Below, one piece after another: positions 36,720 through 51,000 of a DNA stretch of 64,000 bases. Position numbers and translations under genes: made by a program. The notes below the pieces were generated by a model. It did not search any database, was not told the DNA's origin, and was given only the letters and a program-made list of their open reading frames with translations. Each line of letters begins with the position of its first letter. The first letter of the stretch is position 1. This DNA comes from Symbiodinium kawagutii. Lineage: Eukaryota > Sar > Dinophyceae > Suessiales > Symbiodiniaceae. The stretch spans positions 91,579 through 155,578 of the forward strand of contig VSDK01018228.1 in the NCBI GenBank assembly GCA_009767595.1. Direction: 5' to 3'.

Positions 36720-39700
36720 TATGAGCATTTCTTCTACATAAAATCAATGGAATGCGCAGGAAAAAGGATATCAAATGGATCCGGACAGCCAAAAAATGAT
36801 CAACATCCAATCAAAGGAATGCCCCCCCTGGAAACCCTTTCTTTGATCTTCAAAATGTGCCCAGAAAATGATGAAATATCTTGGTCACTCTTCTTGCCAG
36901 CGGCCCAATCCCCATGGCCCTTTCAGTGACCTACCTTTTTTGCAGCTTTTTCTGATGGTTTTTGTCCGTGGGCACAACGAGTTGGAAGTTTCAGGTCAGC
37001 CCTAGCCATGGCTTTTAGTACTTTGAGGTTGTATTAGTGAGTAGCAATGGTTATTGGTTAATAGTGGATTTCTCAAAATAGGAACCCCAAAAAATTAAGT
37101 GGTTTGTTGCTAATCGTGATTATTGAAGGATTTGGGGATCCCCTATCGAACCCAAAAATCGGTTCCTGAGAACGAACTGCCTACTCAATATACACTTTCG
37201 GATGCTATGCAGAGATAGAACCAAGCACAGGCTAGGAATCAATTCAACAATTCGCCCCGTCTATACTGGCGTTCACCTTGAACTACATTCTATGCATGTG
37301 CCAACAAGGCTTCATCTTGTAGGTATCCATCAAAACCAGCGACCAACATGATTTCCGCAAGGAAGATATGGGTCCCGAAATACGCGCCGAACATCCTCCA
37401 TTTCGATCGCAACCAATGATCTTGACGCTCATTTGAGGACCTATATTGACCAGCAACATAAATGAGCTCTTTGTTCCTGGTCCTGTCGTAAAACATAAGC
37501 CCATATTACTTCAACGAGCGCCCAAAGCCATGCCCTCCCCAGTTGGGTCATAGCTCAGTTGCGCCAAGGGAAACGCCATACTGGGCTTCTGCGCTCCACT
37601 TCAAACAGCTTGGGATCGATGCCGGGAACCTCCCGCGGTGCATGGCCAAGGTGCCATCGCAGCGATGTGACCATGTGGCGGAAGATTTTGGATGATCAAA
37701 GCTGGGGGTTCTTAGCAAAGGCGGCTGAAGTAAATCATGATCAAAGCTAGTTTCTCGCCAATTCTCGGCTTGTTGTGTTTGAATGATCGGTTGAGTGGCA
37801 AGAAATCAGCTTGTTTTACCACAAAGCTACCACTGTCTGGCTAGTGGTGAATTACCCCAAATGCGCTTTCCATGATATGGTTACTGGTTACTCAAGAAAG
37901 ATTCTGATGATGGGTTCAAGAAGTAACAAGAAGCAACAATGGTCGACCTTTAATACACCCCCACTGGTTGTACTTGATCAAGAGCTGGTGTGTCACCATC
38001 AACTGCAGATATGGATCTCCCTCTACCATACGCACTGCGTTGTTAATGGCACAACTTTCGTATATACCTGGCTATTAGTCACCGATGCTAGTCGCAAATA
38101 CCTAAAAGGATTCATCACCAGTGATTTTGATTGGATGCCTGGTCATTTACACGGTTGGATCAGTCAATCATTCCGATCATAGTGGTGAATCGTGTCCAGC
38201 AACCGAACTCGGGATCTCTATGACCATGCTTTTGGGGCCAAGGCCAAGGTACACCATGGATGGAACACCCCAAGTGGCGGCAGCCATGGTCGTTTTGGGT
38301 TTCAGGCTCCATGTTCACTTTACCCGATTTAAAGCTCTATCCTGCTCTTCAAGTCATCCGTGCCTTTCTCCAAATGAAAAACCCACTTGGGCTCTTCGCT
38401 TCAATGATCCGCTCGCGACATAAACTCGATGATTACCGTTAGCGACGTTGATGAGGCCGGTGCTTGACGTGGCAGGCTGTTAGTTGAAACATGATGCCAC
38501 TAATATCCCAAAGATGCACAAATGGTGGAAAATTGGGAAATCTTCATCTCACTTTGGTGATGGTCCATAGATCAACATTTACTGCACTCGATTTTACCAG
38601 CTATGGGAAGGTTTATTAAGAGCCGGATCTCCACCATCAACCATTGCTAATCAGCTGGCCATTTCCCAAGACTATTTACCAACATTGTACAGCCATCACG
38701 AAGCATCGTTGACCAACGCGAACCATACGGAAGCTTAACCAACATGAACCATCACTATGCATCATTAGCAAATAAAGGCCCACAAACAGTTACAACCCCC
38801 CGTGTTGAGCTCAAGATGTGATGGTCAAGATATGTGCAAGCACCATTGCGCGCTCCTAGCCCACAGAATGCCTTGCCTTTTCCCGAAGCCAGCTGGGCAG
38901 GTACAAACCATCCTGCCACGATGGAACGATAGGATCTTTGGCGATGAATGTGTGCTATGGGATTGATCCAAATGCTAACTAGGTGGATTTTTCTTATTGG
39001 ATTCACGATATTCAGTCGGTAGCCACAGCCAGCCATCGGATTCCGTGAATGGCGGTCTTGCTGAGGCCTTGTCATATCCACGAGAATAAGGTTTCGCGAG
39101 GACGCTTCAAGGCAATGAATACTTCTACAAGTGTGGTTCGCCGAGGAAAAACCGTGACACTACCACGTATGTGAAACTTTCTACTTGAACCCTATTACAA
39201 CTATAGGGATACAACCAGCAACAGAACGGTGAAACTGCCAGCTATGTTTACCACCCCAGAAGCGTGCTCCACCAGCCTCTTGCGCGGTGGAAGGAAGCTC
39301 CACCTTCCAGTAAGGCGGTTTGTAGACCACCAACCTCAAGGCTCGAGGCTCAAAAGAACTTGATAGGAACTGTACAGTGCTGGTGGTGGCCCGTAGCCTG
39401 TGATGAAAGATATTTCTTCATGAAAATGGTCGGTGGATTCTCAAACGAGATGCTTGTTTGGGTACGTGTCATGATCATGTGTCCGTGTATGCAAAGCACA
39501 TGTCCAAACATCAGGTGGTTTCTCCAAATAGGGGGCCCCAACAATGGTTGGATTGTTAATAAACAATGATTAATCTAAGATGATTTGGGGCCCTAAAACC
39601 ACCATCTGTGCATGTCTTGCAGCTTGTTGTCCTGCCAAGAACAACAAGTCTTTCCGTAGAGCAGCTCCCAAAATAGGCTGGGCATGGCTAACCAAGCCAG

Positions 39701-41220
39701 GCAGCAGCATCAACTCAAGCCTTGTCAAACTTTGAACCCACCATCATTAAGATGGATTCACATAAAATAGTGAGATAAGTTTGATTTCCATATCAAACCA
39801 TTCTTCTAATTATTTGATGAAAAAGCTTAGAACAATTACAATGGTTGACCACTAGATCAACTCTCAACCGACGATCAGAATTAGCCATTAGAACAACCAG
39901 CAGAAATAACCATCAGAATGAAGCATCAGAAGTAACCATCAAAAGTAACCATCGGAATCAACCATGGATAAACTGTAAATTAGCCATCCATCGATGGGTT
40001 ACAACATGTACTGTATATTATTAAAGTATCCAACCATGGGAAGCCCATCGATAATTCCAAAATAAACCCTTCGAATCTCGCCGATCCGAGGGTATGTCAG
40101 CATCCACTTCGCCCATGAGGTTCCCCACACTTGGTCCAAGTCCATCATGACTTCCGGCCTCACGGATAGGACGGAATGCGTATTTGATTGGTGCTTAATG
40201 TGCTTAGTTACAGGTCAATTGATACTTAGTTGAAGGCTTGCCGATGGTCAATTGTTGATTGCTAGTGACTTCATCGAAACTTTGATAGTTAATGTCTGGT
40301 CATCTGATGCTTAATTTGATGATGAATTTATGGTCACATTGATGGTTCATTGAAGGTTGATGTGATGGTTAGTTGATGGTCAAATTGATGATTATTAACG
40401 TGGGTCATGGTTGGTGAAGCATCGTCAAACAACTTGGTGAAGCATCCCATTCAGGAGTTGAGCTCAGCCTCAACGGCGGTGAATGGGATACAAATTGGAC
40501 GTTCGATAGGTTGATGGATACATGTAACGGAGTCACCAGCTGTTCATTCAGAAGTGGTGTAGCACTGGTAACCAACCAAGGTGAAGATCAACTGGTTTCA
40601 ACTGTGAATCACTACCAGTTGGAGCACCTTGGTTCGGTCACCAGTTGTATGGTGTATTTTAGTCCAGCAACTAGTCATCACCTATATTGTTAGAAAACTA
40701 CAGCTGTTCTATAACTGGTCATGAATTTTCGAGTTCCAAACCAGCTGCGGTGCTCCAACCGAAAATTGACCGTCCAAGCACATGGCCCAAAGGTGCTGCA
40801 ACTCGTTGAAAGCATCAATCGCGGCTGGTCATCATCGTTTCGCTTGAAAATAACTTGTGTGATTTGATGGATTGAATTCATGGGATTGGTGACTAGGTAA
40901 CTCTTGGTCAAGATGATTATTCATATGGTCAATATGGTTTGGCAATGGCGGGTGATATGGTTTATATGGGTAATTTTTTCAAGAGCTTCTTAAGAGCTTC
41001 AAATACGAAGAACTTGATTAACAGCTGGATCTGAGTGGCTTAGCGGCCTACTTTGCTGGAAAATCCTGTCACCCAACGGCACCTGCACTCGGCCCCCGGA
41101 CAGGTGAGTGCCACCGGAGCCGCCCTTCGGTCGGGACTTCTCCACCCATGTGACGCCACGGCTCGAAGCAACGCTGGAAGCCTCGCAGAGGGCGCCCCGA
41201 TCGACTCACGGCGCTTGAGG
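36720..41220. other. Non-coding host DNA, no supported gene
   Basis: Mixed composition with TGGTTGA/TCAACCA texture (densest near 39,880-40,000 and 40,200-40,420). Several short open frames exist on both strands, but none has a recognisable domain. I cannot exclude short exons. Confidence 0.4.
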
Positions 41221-41321
41221 GTTGATGGTGGTGGCTCGCCTTCAGGGTTGATGGTGGTTGCTGGGACTAAAAATGTTGGTGGTGAGCCAATCAACCCTGA
41301 AGGCGAGCCACCACCATCAAC
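41221..41321. repeat. Perfect 32-bp inverted repeat with 37-base loop
   Basis: Arms 41221-41252 (GTTGATGGTGGTGGCTCGCC...) and 41290-41321 are exact reverse complements. Confidence 0.85.
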
Positions 41322-44300
41322 TAGCCTTGTATCCAACAGCTATATGATGTTGATGGGACTTCAGGCTATCTTGATTTGATGTTGGTCAGGCTTGGATCCA
41401 ACAGCTATATCATGGAACTGTGCTGCAACAGGTCTCAGGTTGGCCAACCGCCATGTTGGAGATTGGGGTGACCGACCACGAACCAATCAAGAGCGGAGCT
41501 CGGAGAAATATGACAGGCCATCCTGGCAGCTTCATGCAACATGGGATGACCAGCAGCTTCACATGCTTATGATGGTTGATAAGGGAAGATGATGGTCTAT
41601 AATGATTATATAACAACCACCTGAAGGCTTTTGATCGATCATGCTCATACAGACTACAGTAAATCTCAATACGTTAACGAGGCATGGCTTTATTGTGGTC
41701 GGTTTGAGACCTCAGATCACCCTGTAAGGCAATGACGAATTGGGGCGAAGCTTGCCATGCTGGAACAGGGCCTAGCAAGAAAAATGTGGTCGACAATGGT
41801 CCGGAAGGATGGTTAGTCATGGTAGTAGCCGTTTCATTCGATCATATGCACAAAGTTTCGAGACCCTTCTGCCCGAACTCTCTGTGCCGCCGATGAACCA
41901 GTGAACACTGACTGGTACCATGAGTCATGGCCAACCATAACGGATGACAATTGACAATCATCAACTGTTCACAAAAAGAAAAAGGTTTACAGGGAAGATC
42001 AATTGGCATCTCAATTTGTGACGTTTGTTCCTTGCGTAGGACCTACACTCACATCCCCGAGCACCTTATTCTCAGCTTGCCGATGAGCAGGCCTGCGCAA
42101 CTGCAGGACCATGTTTGATGGTGGTTGAGAAGCCCTCATAAAAAAGTTTCATCATTGACATATGTCTGGTGATCAGCCTTCAAATGTTCTTATTAACCAA
42201 CAATTGCTCCCACGTATTTTGTAATGGTATTTTGTGATGGTTGCTATTGATGAACCATGGTCAAAAGTCTTGAATCATTCAATGATTAGGTGGGGTTATG
42301 ATTTCCACTAACAATCAGCTCATCATAGTTGGGCTCCCAATGTGATCATGTACATAGTGTATGTGTATGTGATTCATGTTTACTAGCTGTGGCATGCATA
42401 TTACCTTGTCAAATTCCAAAAAAAAATTGGACCAGTGCCATCACAAGAAAGAATCCAGTGGCTTATGATGAAGTTCCCGTGGAGCAACCCCGGGTCTTGG
42501 AAGACCATCACCACCTCGTTGAGGGAAGGCACCGTACCCCGTTCATCATCTTTGACGTTGGGAGCATTTGAATCTGCGACCCTTGTCCACTGTTCGGCCA
42601 ATGGCTGCATCCTGAAGTCCACGGATTCTTGTCATACATCTAGCTATAAACCAAAGACTGAAACCCACAACATCACAGCCAACCGTTGTTAGCTATTGAT
42701 GTTTATCTAATCCTATCATCAACGATGGTCAATGTATATAACAATGGTATATCCCACAAACTACAAACCAAATCGCATCTACCACAACCCGGTCATTAAA
42801 AGCTTTCGTCTTGCGGTTTTGATCCTTACCATGGTGATAACCAAAGTTGTTTTACCACGTAGCCACCATCCGCCCGTTCCTGGCGGCTAATCAATCATTA
42901 ACCCCTGTATCTCTTGGGTTAGTATCCACCGAACCATCAACCATTGCCGGTCACCAGGAACTCCCACCCATGGCAAACCACCTCGACACTAGCGCCTTTG
43001 GCGCTGGGTACCTAAGCGAAGTCTGCAAGTCACACACTGGTCGACAAGTATTCGCAACGAAAATCAAAATCACAAAAACACACACATTTTGCACATGCAT
43101 GCGGACGTACACAAGTGTCCAGTAAGCCTACATGTTCACAGAAATGTTCGTGTATAGATATCAACATGGGTACTGTCCAAAAAAATGATTGATTTTTGTT
43201 TTTTTCAATTTCTCATGTACTCAGTTCTTGCTATATTGGTTGATTTATGTATATGATACGCTCCACAAAACCCACCAGTTTGACAGAGTTGATGTGACTA
43301 GGCACATGAAGCCATTGCCTGCAAAGAGACATTGCAGCACCAAAAGGCCACACAACACAACGGCATGACAGAATCCTGTGCGCTGGACGGACCACTACGA
43401 GCCAGACATTGATGCACCAATGGGCCAATCATCCAACTTCGTCCCGTCCACACGCGCGTCGACCCAGCACAAACGACGATTGTTCTTGCCCCGCGCTTTC
43501 CACTTGGAGCAAACCCTTGGCTCCAGCACATCCGATCCAGCTCAATACCCTGGATCAGTCCGCCTGCTAGACACATACCCGACAAACATGCGAAACAAAA
43601 GCATCTATGGCATTTGTTCAATTGCACCACGGATGGTCCAAGAAAAAAGAGAAGCATAGTTACCTAGTGCTAGTGGTTGTCATCTGCAAATCAGGACGCT
43701 ACCTGTCTTATGTTAGCGACCTTGTTATTGTGATCGATGAAATGATGAGATCTGGAGAATGAGAAAAACATGGGACGAAAAAAAATCAGAACAGAAAAAA
43801 GGAGGTAGGATGAACAAGGGAAACGGAGAGAAGTGACGAAATTCTCGACTAATGGCCACTACACGCGCGTTATTTTTACACTTGTGACCGCCCTGCATCC
43901 CCACTATAATAAATTCCTCATCTGAAACATATTCCCACACATCGGGCACCCTCGCGCAAATTTCGTGGCTCCGCAGTTTCGGAAACACGCAACACCCCCC
44001 TCCTTGCCCTTCCTTCTCGCCCCCCTTCCATCCCATTCCTCCTCTCATGTTACTAATACAACCACCAGAAAGTCGTGACAAGGGAAGTCCACGTTCTTCT
44101 GCAACCAAAGCGGCGTCATGGAACCGAGGCTGAACCACAATATTAGTGCGAAAATTGGTTGCGGAAACATTGAAATCTTGGGCGTATAGACTATTAAGTG
44201 TCAAGGCAGTGTCCACAGGAAAGACTAAACTGACTAAACGGACGCCGTTGCCACGATAACGACGAGAAGAAAGCGGGGCCCTAGGGCCTAAAAATTAGCC

Positions 44301-44602
44301 ACCAAGCATTGGGCACCTGTGACGGCGAAACCCCCTTCCGTTGAACCAGCTCCGCCATCTCCCTGTGGTAAACAAGTGGTGGCCCCACTGGGTCTTCACA
44401 CGATGAAGCGCGACCGGCAGCCTGTAGGATGCAAGGAAACCATGGTAAACTCGTTGGTCAACCGATGATCAAAGAGAAAGAATGCAGAAATCCACTGGCT
44501 TTCTGCGAAGCACAGATCACCATGGTTGATGACGGTTGTATAACCAATCGAGAAATGATGGTTGATCATGGTCAACAAGTGTCAATAATGGCAAAAAATA
44601 GT
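41322..44602. other. Non-coding host DNA, no supported gene
   Basis: No convincing exon. A minus-strand frame at 44216-44060 (NSLYAQDFNVSATNFRTNIV) looks protein-like but stands alone. Confidence 0.35.
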
Positions 44603-44635
<33 letters not shown>

Positions 44636-44655
44636 CGATGACGATGACGATGACC

Positions 44656-44698
<43 letters not shown>

Positions 44699-44771
44699 CG
44701 ACGATGACGACGACGATGACGATGACGATGACGATGACGATAACGATGACGATGACGATGCCGATGACGAT

Positions 44772-44804
<33 letters not shown>

Positions 44805-44889
44805 AATGACGATGACGATGACGATGACGATGATGAGGATGATGAGGATGATGATGAGGATGATGATGAGGATGATGATGAGGATGATG

Positions 44890-44968
<79 letters not shown>

Positions 44969-45075
44969 GGAGGATGGTGGGGATGATGAGGATGATGAGG
45001 ATGATGAGGATGATGAGGATGATGAGGATGATGAGGATTGATGATGATGATGATGATGATGATGAGGATGATGAT
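44603..45075. repeat. Compound (GAT/GAC/GAG)n microsatellite, ~470 bp
   Basis: Blocks of GATGAC, then GATGAGGAT, then pure GAT, then GATGAG, with few interruptions. Open frames of poly-Met, poly-Ile or poly-Ser type here are artefacts. Confidence 0.95.
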
Positions 45076-48000
45076 TGATGACGCTTGATGATCATTGCAC
45101 CTGCTGTTGGTAAGTTGTTGGTTTCGGGTTGCACTACCTGCTGCATAACAGGCAGTCTTGCGATCCCAGCAGTATACCTATTCAGCAAACGGCAGCCATG
45201 AAACAGCAGTACAGTAGTCGTCAGAGAGAACGAGAGGGCTGAAGCCAAGTGCAGATTCAATCATTAGTCGCTACAAACCATACTATAGTTCACTCTTATT
45301 GAGCAATACAAAGTGATGCCCCCCCCAGCTGGGTACATCATTTTGGTTGGCTCACCAGGGTACCAGTGAGGGTAGGTATGACTAGCTTCTTAAACGGCTT
45401 CTTTCTCGAACAGATCTGACTCAGGGGCATCTCTACGAGCTGGGTCACCACTGTTCTGTCGCCGTGGGATGATCTACCCCGCAGGTTGGTGCCCCCAAAA
45501 AAAATGTGGACACAATGAGACCAACTTTAAGTGGTTGAAGGTGATGCTTGAAGGTAGCTGTTTGAGTTGATCAACCAAACCAAGAAAGCCACTGTTCAAG
45601 ATCAACCATCAACTGTTGGTAAGAACTCATCAACTCATTTGCTGAGCAATCAGCTGATAAAGCCATCAGCAGGTCAGTCCAACCAATGGGAATGTGGCCC
45701 AAATGCTGCGGCACTACTGCTGAGCTGCGGCATGGTCGTTTTTGGGATGGTCCCTACAGGACTTTTGCGGGGCTTGCTATCTACAATGTACATGTCATGA
45801 TTTGAATGCGATACATCATCAATCATCATCAACTGTCACTTTTTATTGGCTCATCCTAACGTGCTACCATCATCAACCCCAAATTTTCAAACTGCATTTC
45901 TTGGCCGCGTTTGAGAGCACACTGCAGGAAACTAACCTCAACAGGAACCTTCCAAGAACCCAAATAGCAAAGTGTTTTGACCACGACAAGAACACGTACC
46001 GTCGCCATCGCTTACAGCAGAAATTTGAGCCTCCGCCGACATGGGTTTCGCTTCCCGAAGCCTGTCCAGCTGAAACCAGGGTCCATTCCCGGTGGCTCCG
46101 TCTGTGGGCTGATAACATACAGGTGAATGATGGCCTACAAAGGGTTCGTCGGTGTTCTTGGGGGAATTAGAGATTGGTTAATGATGGACAATTCATGGTT
46201 CACGAGTGGTTATGTGCTTTGATGATTCAAAAAAAGTCATGCCTGTTCATTGGCTGACAGGCTGGTCAATAGGAGTCAAAAACATTAAACAATCCTACCC
46301 TCCGGCTATCAGTGACACAGCGGAAAAAGACCGTCTTCGTGCAAAACATACGCTTAGGAATTGCCCAGCCTGCATTGACAGAGAACACCAACAAGAAGCA
46401 TCTATCAGAATGGAAGATCCATATAATGAACCACTCCCATTTACCCTCAATGCTATTATCAAAAATCATCTAGTAGTCTTGGTAGTGTTACCCCCTATGA
46501 CCAACAATTCCTAACAATAGCTGGTGCTCTCCACAGTAGCTTGTGATTGAATTTACCTCCAACGTGATTCATTCATATGTATCGAACCAAGAGTGCATCC
46601 AGCCATCTGGTGTATGTAATCGTCCGGCAGTCATCCCATGCTTCAAAATTTGAGCAATTCGCCGCTGTAGATCAACTCTTTGACCTAGGAACCACCACTC
46701 CTGTTTTTAGCGGCTCAGTGACAGCTCACAACCAACAGCCAAGTTGTGTACACTGATCCTCTGTAGGTATCCATGTCACCCATCACGGTGCCATGGATGC
46801 ACATCTCCATGGATGGTTCACCCCACCAGCCCACCCACCCACCATCGATGCATGACCGCCCCCCCCCAGCTCAGCCAGACGCCTCTTCCAGAGAAAGGCC
46901 GCACGGCTTTTGCCCAGATCAGCTGCACGGTACCTGTGGCAGTCCCCGCTGTATGTGTCATCCACTCTCCTGTTGCGGCTGCCACAGAAATGGAACAACA
47001 CTTTGAGAGAAATGTTATAACAAAAATGATGTGAAACTATATATAAGTGGATGAATTTTTACTAGATGGAATGCACATGCAAATATCGGTCTCCCTCAAG
47101 TGCTTGTCTGCAAGCAGGCTCAAGGACCCTTTGTAATTAACAACGATCCACCACAACATTGAGCAATCGCTCCTGGCAGCGACTAGTGGTCGGTCAAGCG
47201 TACGACTTTCATGTCACAGGTGCAGTTCAACCAAGGTGATGATAGCAAACAAATGGCCCTCAAGAACCAAAAAAGATGGCATCAATCTGGATGAACTCCA
47301 TGATTAAACATGTTCAATAGCCATTTACAACCATTATCAGTTTTCAATAATCATTTACAACCATTCTTTAACAATTTACATGATGATCCGCCATTCTCAA
47401 GCATCATGCGTCACTGCACCATGCTATGGAAAACGTCGATGCAAACGGCATCCCATTGCCATCTTTCCTCAAACGTCTGAGCTGCTGGCCACTGGACTTT
47501 GTCAGGCTTCTGCAGCAGGTCGCTGGGGTCCATGAAATACGACCTCAACGGCCAGGTCCCGTAGCTCCACCGGTGGGTCAACGAATCTTCAGCTGATCCA
47601 GTTGCTGTCGAGTTTGTGTCAGCGGTGTCCATGGTCGTTAGGACAAATAACAGGCCTTGAAGAGGAACAAGAACAGTTGGTCGGTTTTTATACTTTTCTA
47701 AATTTGATTTAATGTGAAACCATTTGGTCGTTTGTTGTTATATTCATTGAGAGCTGTTTATCAAATCCAGCCCTTAAGTTTCACCAACTGGTTGATAAAT
47801 AGCGCTAGCAAAGCAACACGTGTTCAACTGCTGGGCGTCCCATGGTTCGATGGTTCGGTGGCCGCCTGCCCCAGCCCCTCGGTCTTTCGGGCCTGAGACC
47901 TGTCTGTGGATGTACATACCTACAAGGTGGGCCCCCAACCACTTTGGTTAGTTGGTCTATAACTAACTTAACTGGAGTGATCTCTACCAGTTATAGGGGT

Positions 48001-51000
48001 TGAACTGACCCAATTCGTCACTTCTGGGGGCCCAGCTTGTAGGCATGTATGCCATGATGTATGCATGTACAAAGTCAGTTGTCAGTGAAGTTGGATCCAA
48101 TTACACCCAGTTTATGATTCTCACCCCCACCCTCCACCCCCCACACCCCTGCCCGGCCATGTTGCAATTGCAACTTTGTACCAGCAATTCCATCCTAAAT
48201 CCACTAATCATTCTATCATTGACAGTATAGTTGTGCACCACTGGGTCACAATGTTTCTGTTCTTGGCCCACCCTGCCAACTATTAGGCAATGACCATCAC
48301 TGATCGGCTATAGCCATTGTCAACCATTGTTGAAAGTGTAATGTCATTCACAATTCAATATTCATCAGTCATTTTAAGCGTCAGCAAACCAATGACTAAC
48401 AATCAGTATCAGCCACTATCAAACCTTGTCACCCATTGTGAACCGTGGCTAATTACGATATACCAACATTGATCGTGACCGACCATTGGTAACCACGATA
48501 GACCGAGCTTGTCAATTGCCCGTAAACGAACTTTGTCAATTACCATTAGCCCACCTCTATTTCAACAAGCTAAGTGTTCACCAATATCAACCCTCAACAA
48601 GACCACTATTCGAGAAGTGTCCATGATCAGCCGCCATTATCCATTATGAACCGCACTGAGTCCAACTGGTATGAAAGGATAACCAGCCATTGTCAACCAT
48701 CATTTAGCATGTATCAAACCACCTATTCACCATCGATTTACCGTTGTTGACCAGGATTCACATTCACCAGCCTATAACCATCATTCACCACTGCGTCACC
48801 AGTATTAACCAGCAATCAACCCTTGCTTAACCATCACTTAACCAACATGTAACCAACAATTGGCCATCACTTAACCATGAATCAACCACCCAATTCCCTA
48901 TCCGGAATGGTTGATTGGTTCAGTGATGGTTGATGGTAGTGAACGTGTGAATAGATTGATCTGCATTGAATTCTCCATCACATTGCCATCAACCTACCAT
49001 CATTAAACATCAGTAAACCATCAACTAACCATTCTTTAACCAATACCTAAGCTTAAGAGGAAACTTGACAGTCAACCACCAGGTCACCATTGACTCATTG
49101 ACCCACCTTGACCTCCCCTTCACCACCACAAGTGGAACTGAGGTCTCCCGCTGACCCCACCATAAACGGCACGCTGCCGCGTCGAAGGTGAGGCGGAACC
49201 TGCCATGAATCCAAGGGGAGGCCCCGTGGTTAGTCATGGTGAGTTATGAGGGTGTTTGAAAGTGAATTGATGGTTTCGTGTTGGTTCATGATGCTTTATT
49301 GGTGCTTGATTGTTGTTTGACTTGTGGTTGATTGTCGGTTACTTGGTGGTTCGTCATGGTTAATAAGGGTTTGCAACGGATGACAGGCTGATTGATACTG
49401 GTCATAGTCATCAATGACGGTTGATAGTTTTGAAAAGTGGGTGATGACCGTACCAAGCGATTTCCATGGCTTGTCCCACAAATGGGTGAGCCTTGATGGT
49501 CTCTCTACTGAAAAACATCATCACTTGGGATCATGACGACTTGGGTGTCCTCCTGATTGGCTTAACCTGGAATGATTGGTAAGCCCTGTGTCGATGGTTG
49601 ATGATGGTTATATACTAATTCCATGGTTGATGGTGGTTCACGTTTCTTGAAGGTCTCATTTTGTTGAGTGCTACACCATGAGGTTTTGGCTGTCATTCAT
49701 TTTGTTGTACCTCTCATGAAGGATATATTCTCATGTTGGTCGCGAATCTTTCGCATACATGAGGTTGAATGAGACACATGTGGCTGTGAATCTGTCCGCA
49801 AATGCATTCATGCATTCATCGTAGGTTTGCCCCTCACGACCCCCAGGTTAATGACGGAAATCACCAACACATGATGAAGGAGCAATGCCTATCATTCACC
49901 ACTCGTGACCACTATTGCATACCGTGAAAATTAGGTAAACCAATTGATGCTTAGACAATGAAGTTCATATTTGGATGTAATCAGTACTGATGTGATGCGG
50001 TCGTAATGGTTACTCAGCTTGGATACCCAACCATTCTTGCTCAGGAGCCAACACAACTAACAAGTGTCACTACTGTGATTGTGGTAGTGATTTACCAGCG
50101 ATTCAATAGTAGCCATCAACTAGTAAATCACTGATATGATCTCAGTACAGTGTAGTTGTGTTTGATACTGAATGATGCTTAATGGTACTCAGTTGAGCGG
50201 TGGGAATTGTGCTGGGTAGTGCTTACTGAAATATAGATCACAGGTAAATATGGTTCTCACACAGTTCAGCGGGAATACAAGTCACTCAGATAGATGATTT
50301 TAGTGGTTACTCAAACAGTTGATAATAGATATGGCTATGGGTCAGTTCACACTGTACCCCTGGTTCCCCTATCATTTTCCAGGCTGTTTTCCCCATAAAA
50401 TTGTTCGTTATCATCTTTGGTTAAAGCCTTGACCCAGAGCCATTTTACACCAAGATGATCCAATCGACTGGCTGCCACCCACGGGCCGTTTCGGCCGAAC
50501 CTTTTCGATTCGCCGCCATTGCTTCGAACGCCTTGAAGTGGTGCTGCTGGATCTACTTTGAAGGAGGCTCAGGCTGAACAACAAGGGGGAAAAAGTGCTA
50601 ATAAATCACAATCCCTTGTTGAATGGTTTATTTCTCAACCGACTGATGTGTTCCGGGGCCCGGGTTCCTTGGAGGCTCCAATCCCAAGTTGCCGGCCCAG
50701 CTGCTACCGCTAGTGGGTTCCCCAACAGGACCAACTACTCGCAAACTCGAAGGCATAGGTCTCACTCAAGTCACGCTCCTTCGTGCCGCTTGGTAGAACC
50801 GTCTGGTGGGCGAATCAATAACGAGCTGAAGCCGGTGACTGCTGGTTGATCACCAAAACCTAACAATTAACAACTAACCGGTCAATAGATTTCGAGATAA
50901 GCTTGTTGGGTACTGATGGTAGGTCACCAAGACCAAACAGCTAGACCAACTAACAAGCAATAATCAATCCCAACTCAAGATGGTTTTTTTGCTTGATCAC

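Noticed and set aside
43725..44216. Possible MOSC-domain exon (NFRTNIV pattern)
   Set aside because: Only one short resemblance, no matching neighbour exon found and no supporting splice analysis.
44517..45260. Poly-Ile/poly-Val, poly-Ser and poly-Met frames up to 247 codons
   Set aside because: Products of the GAT/GAC/GAG microsatellite.
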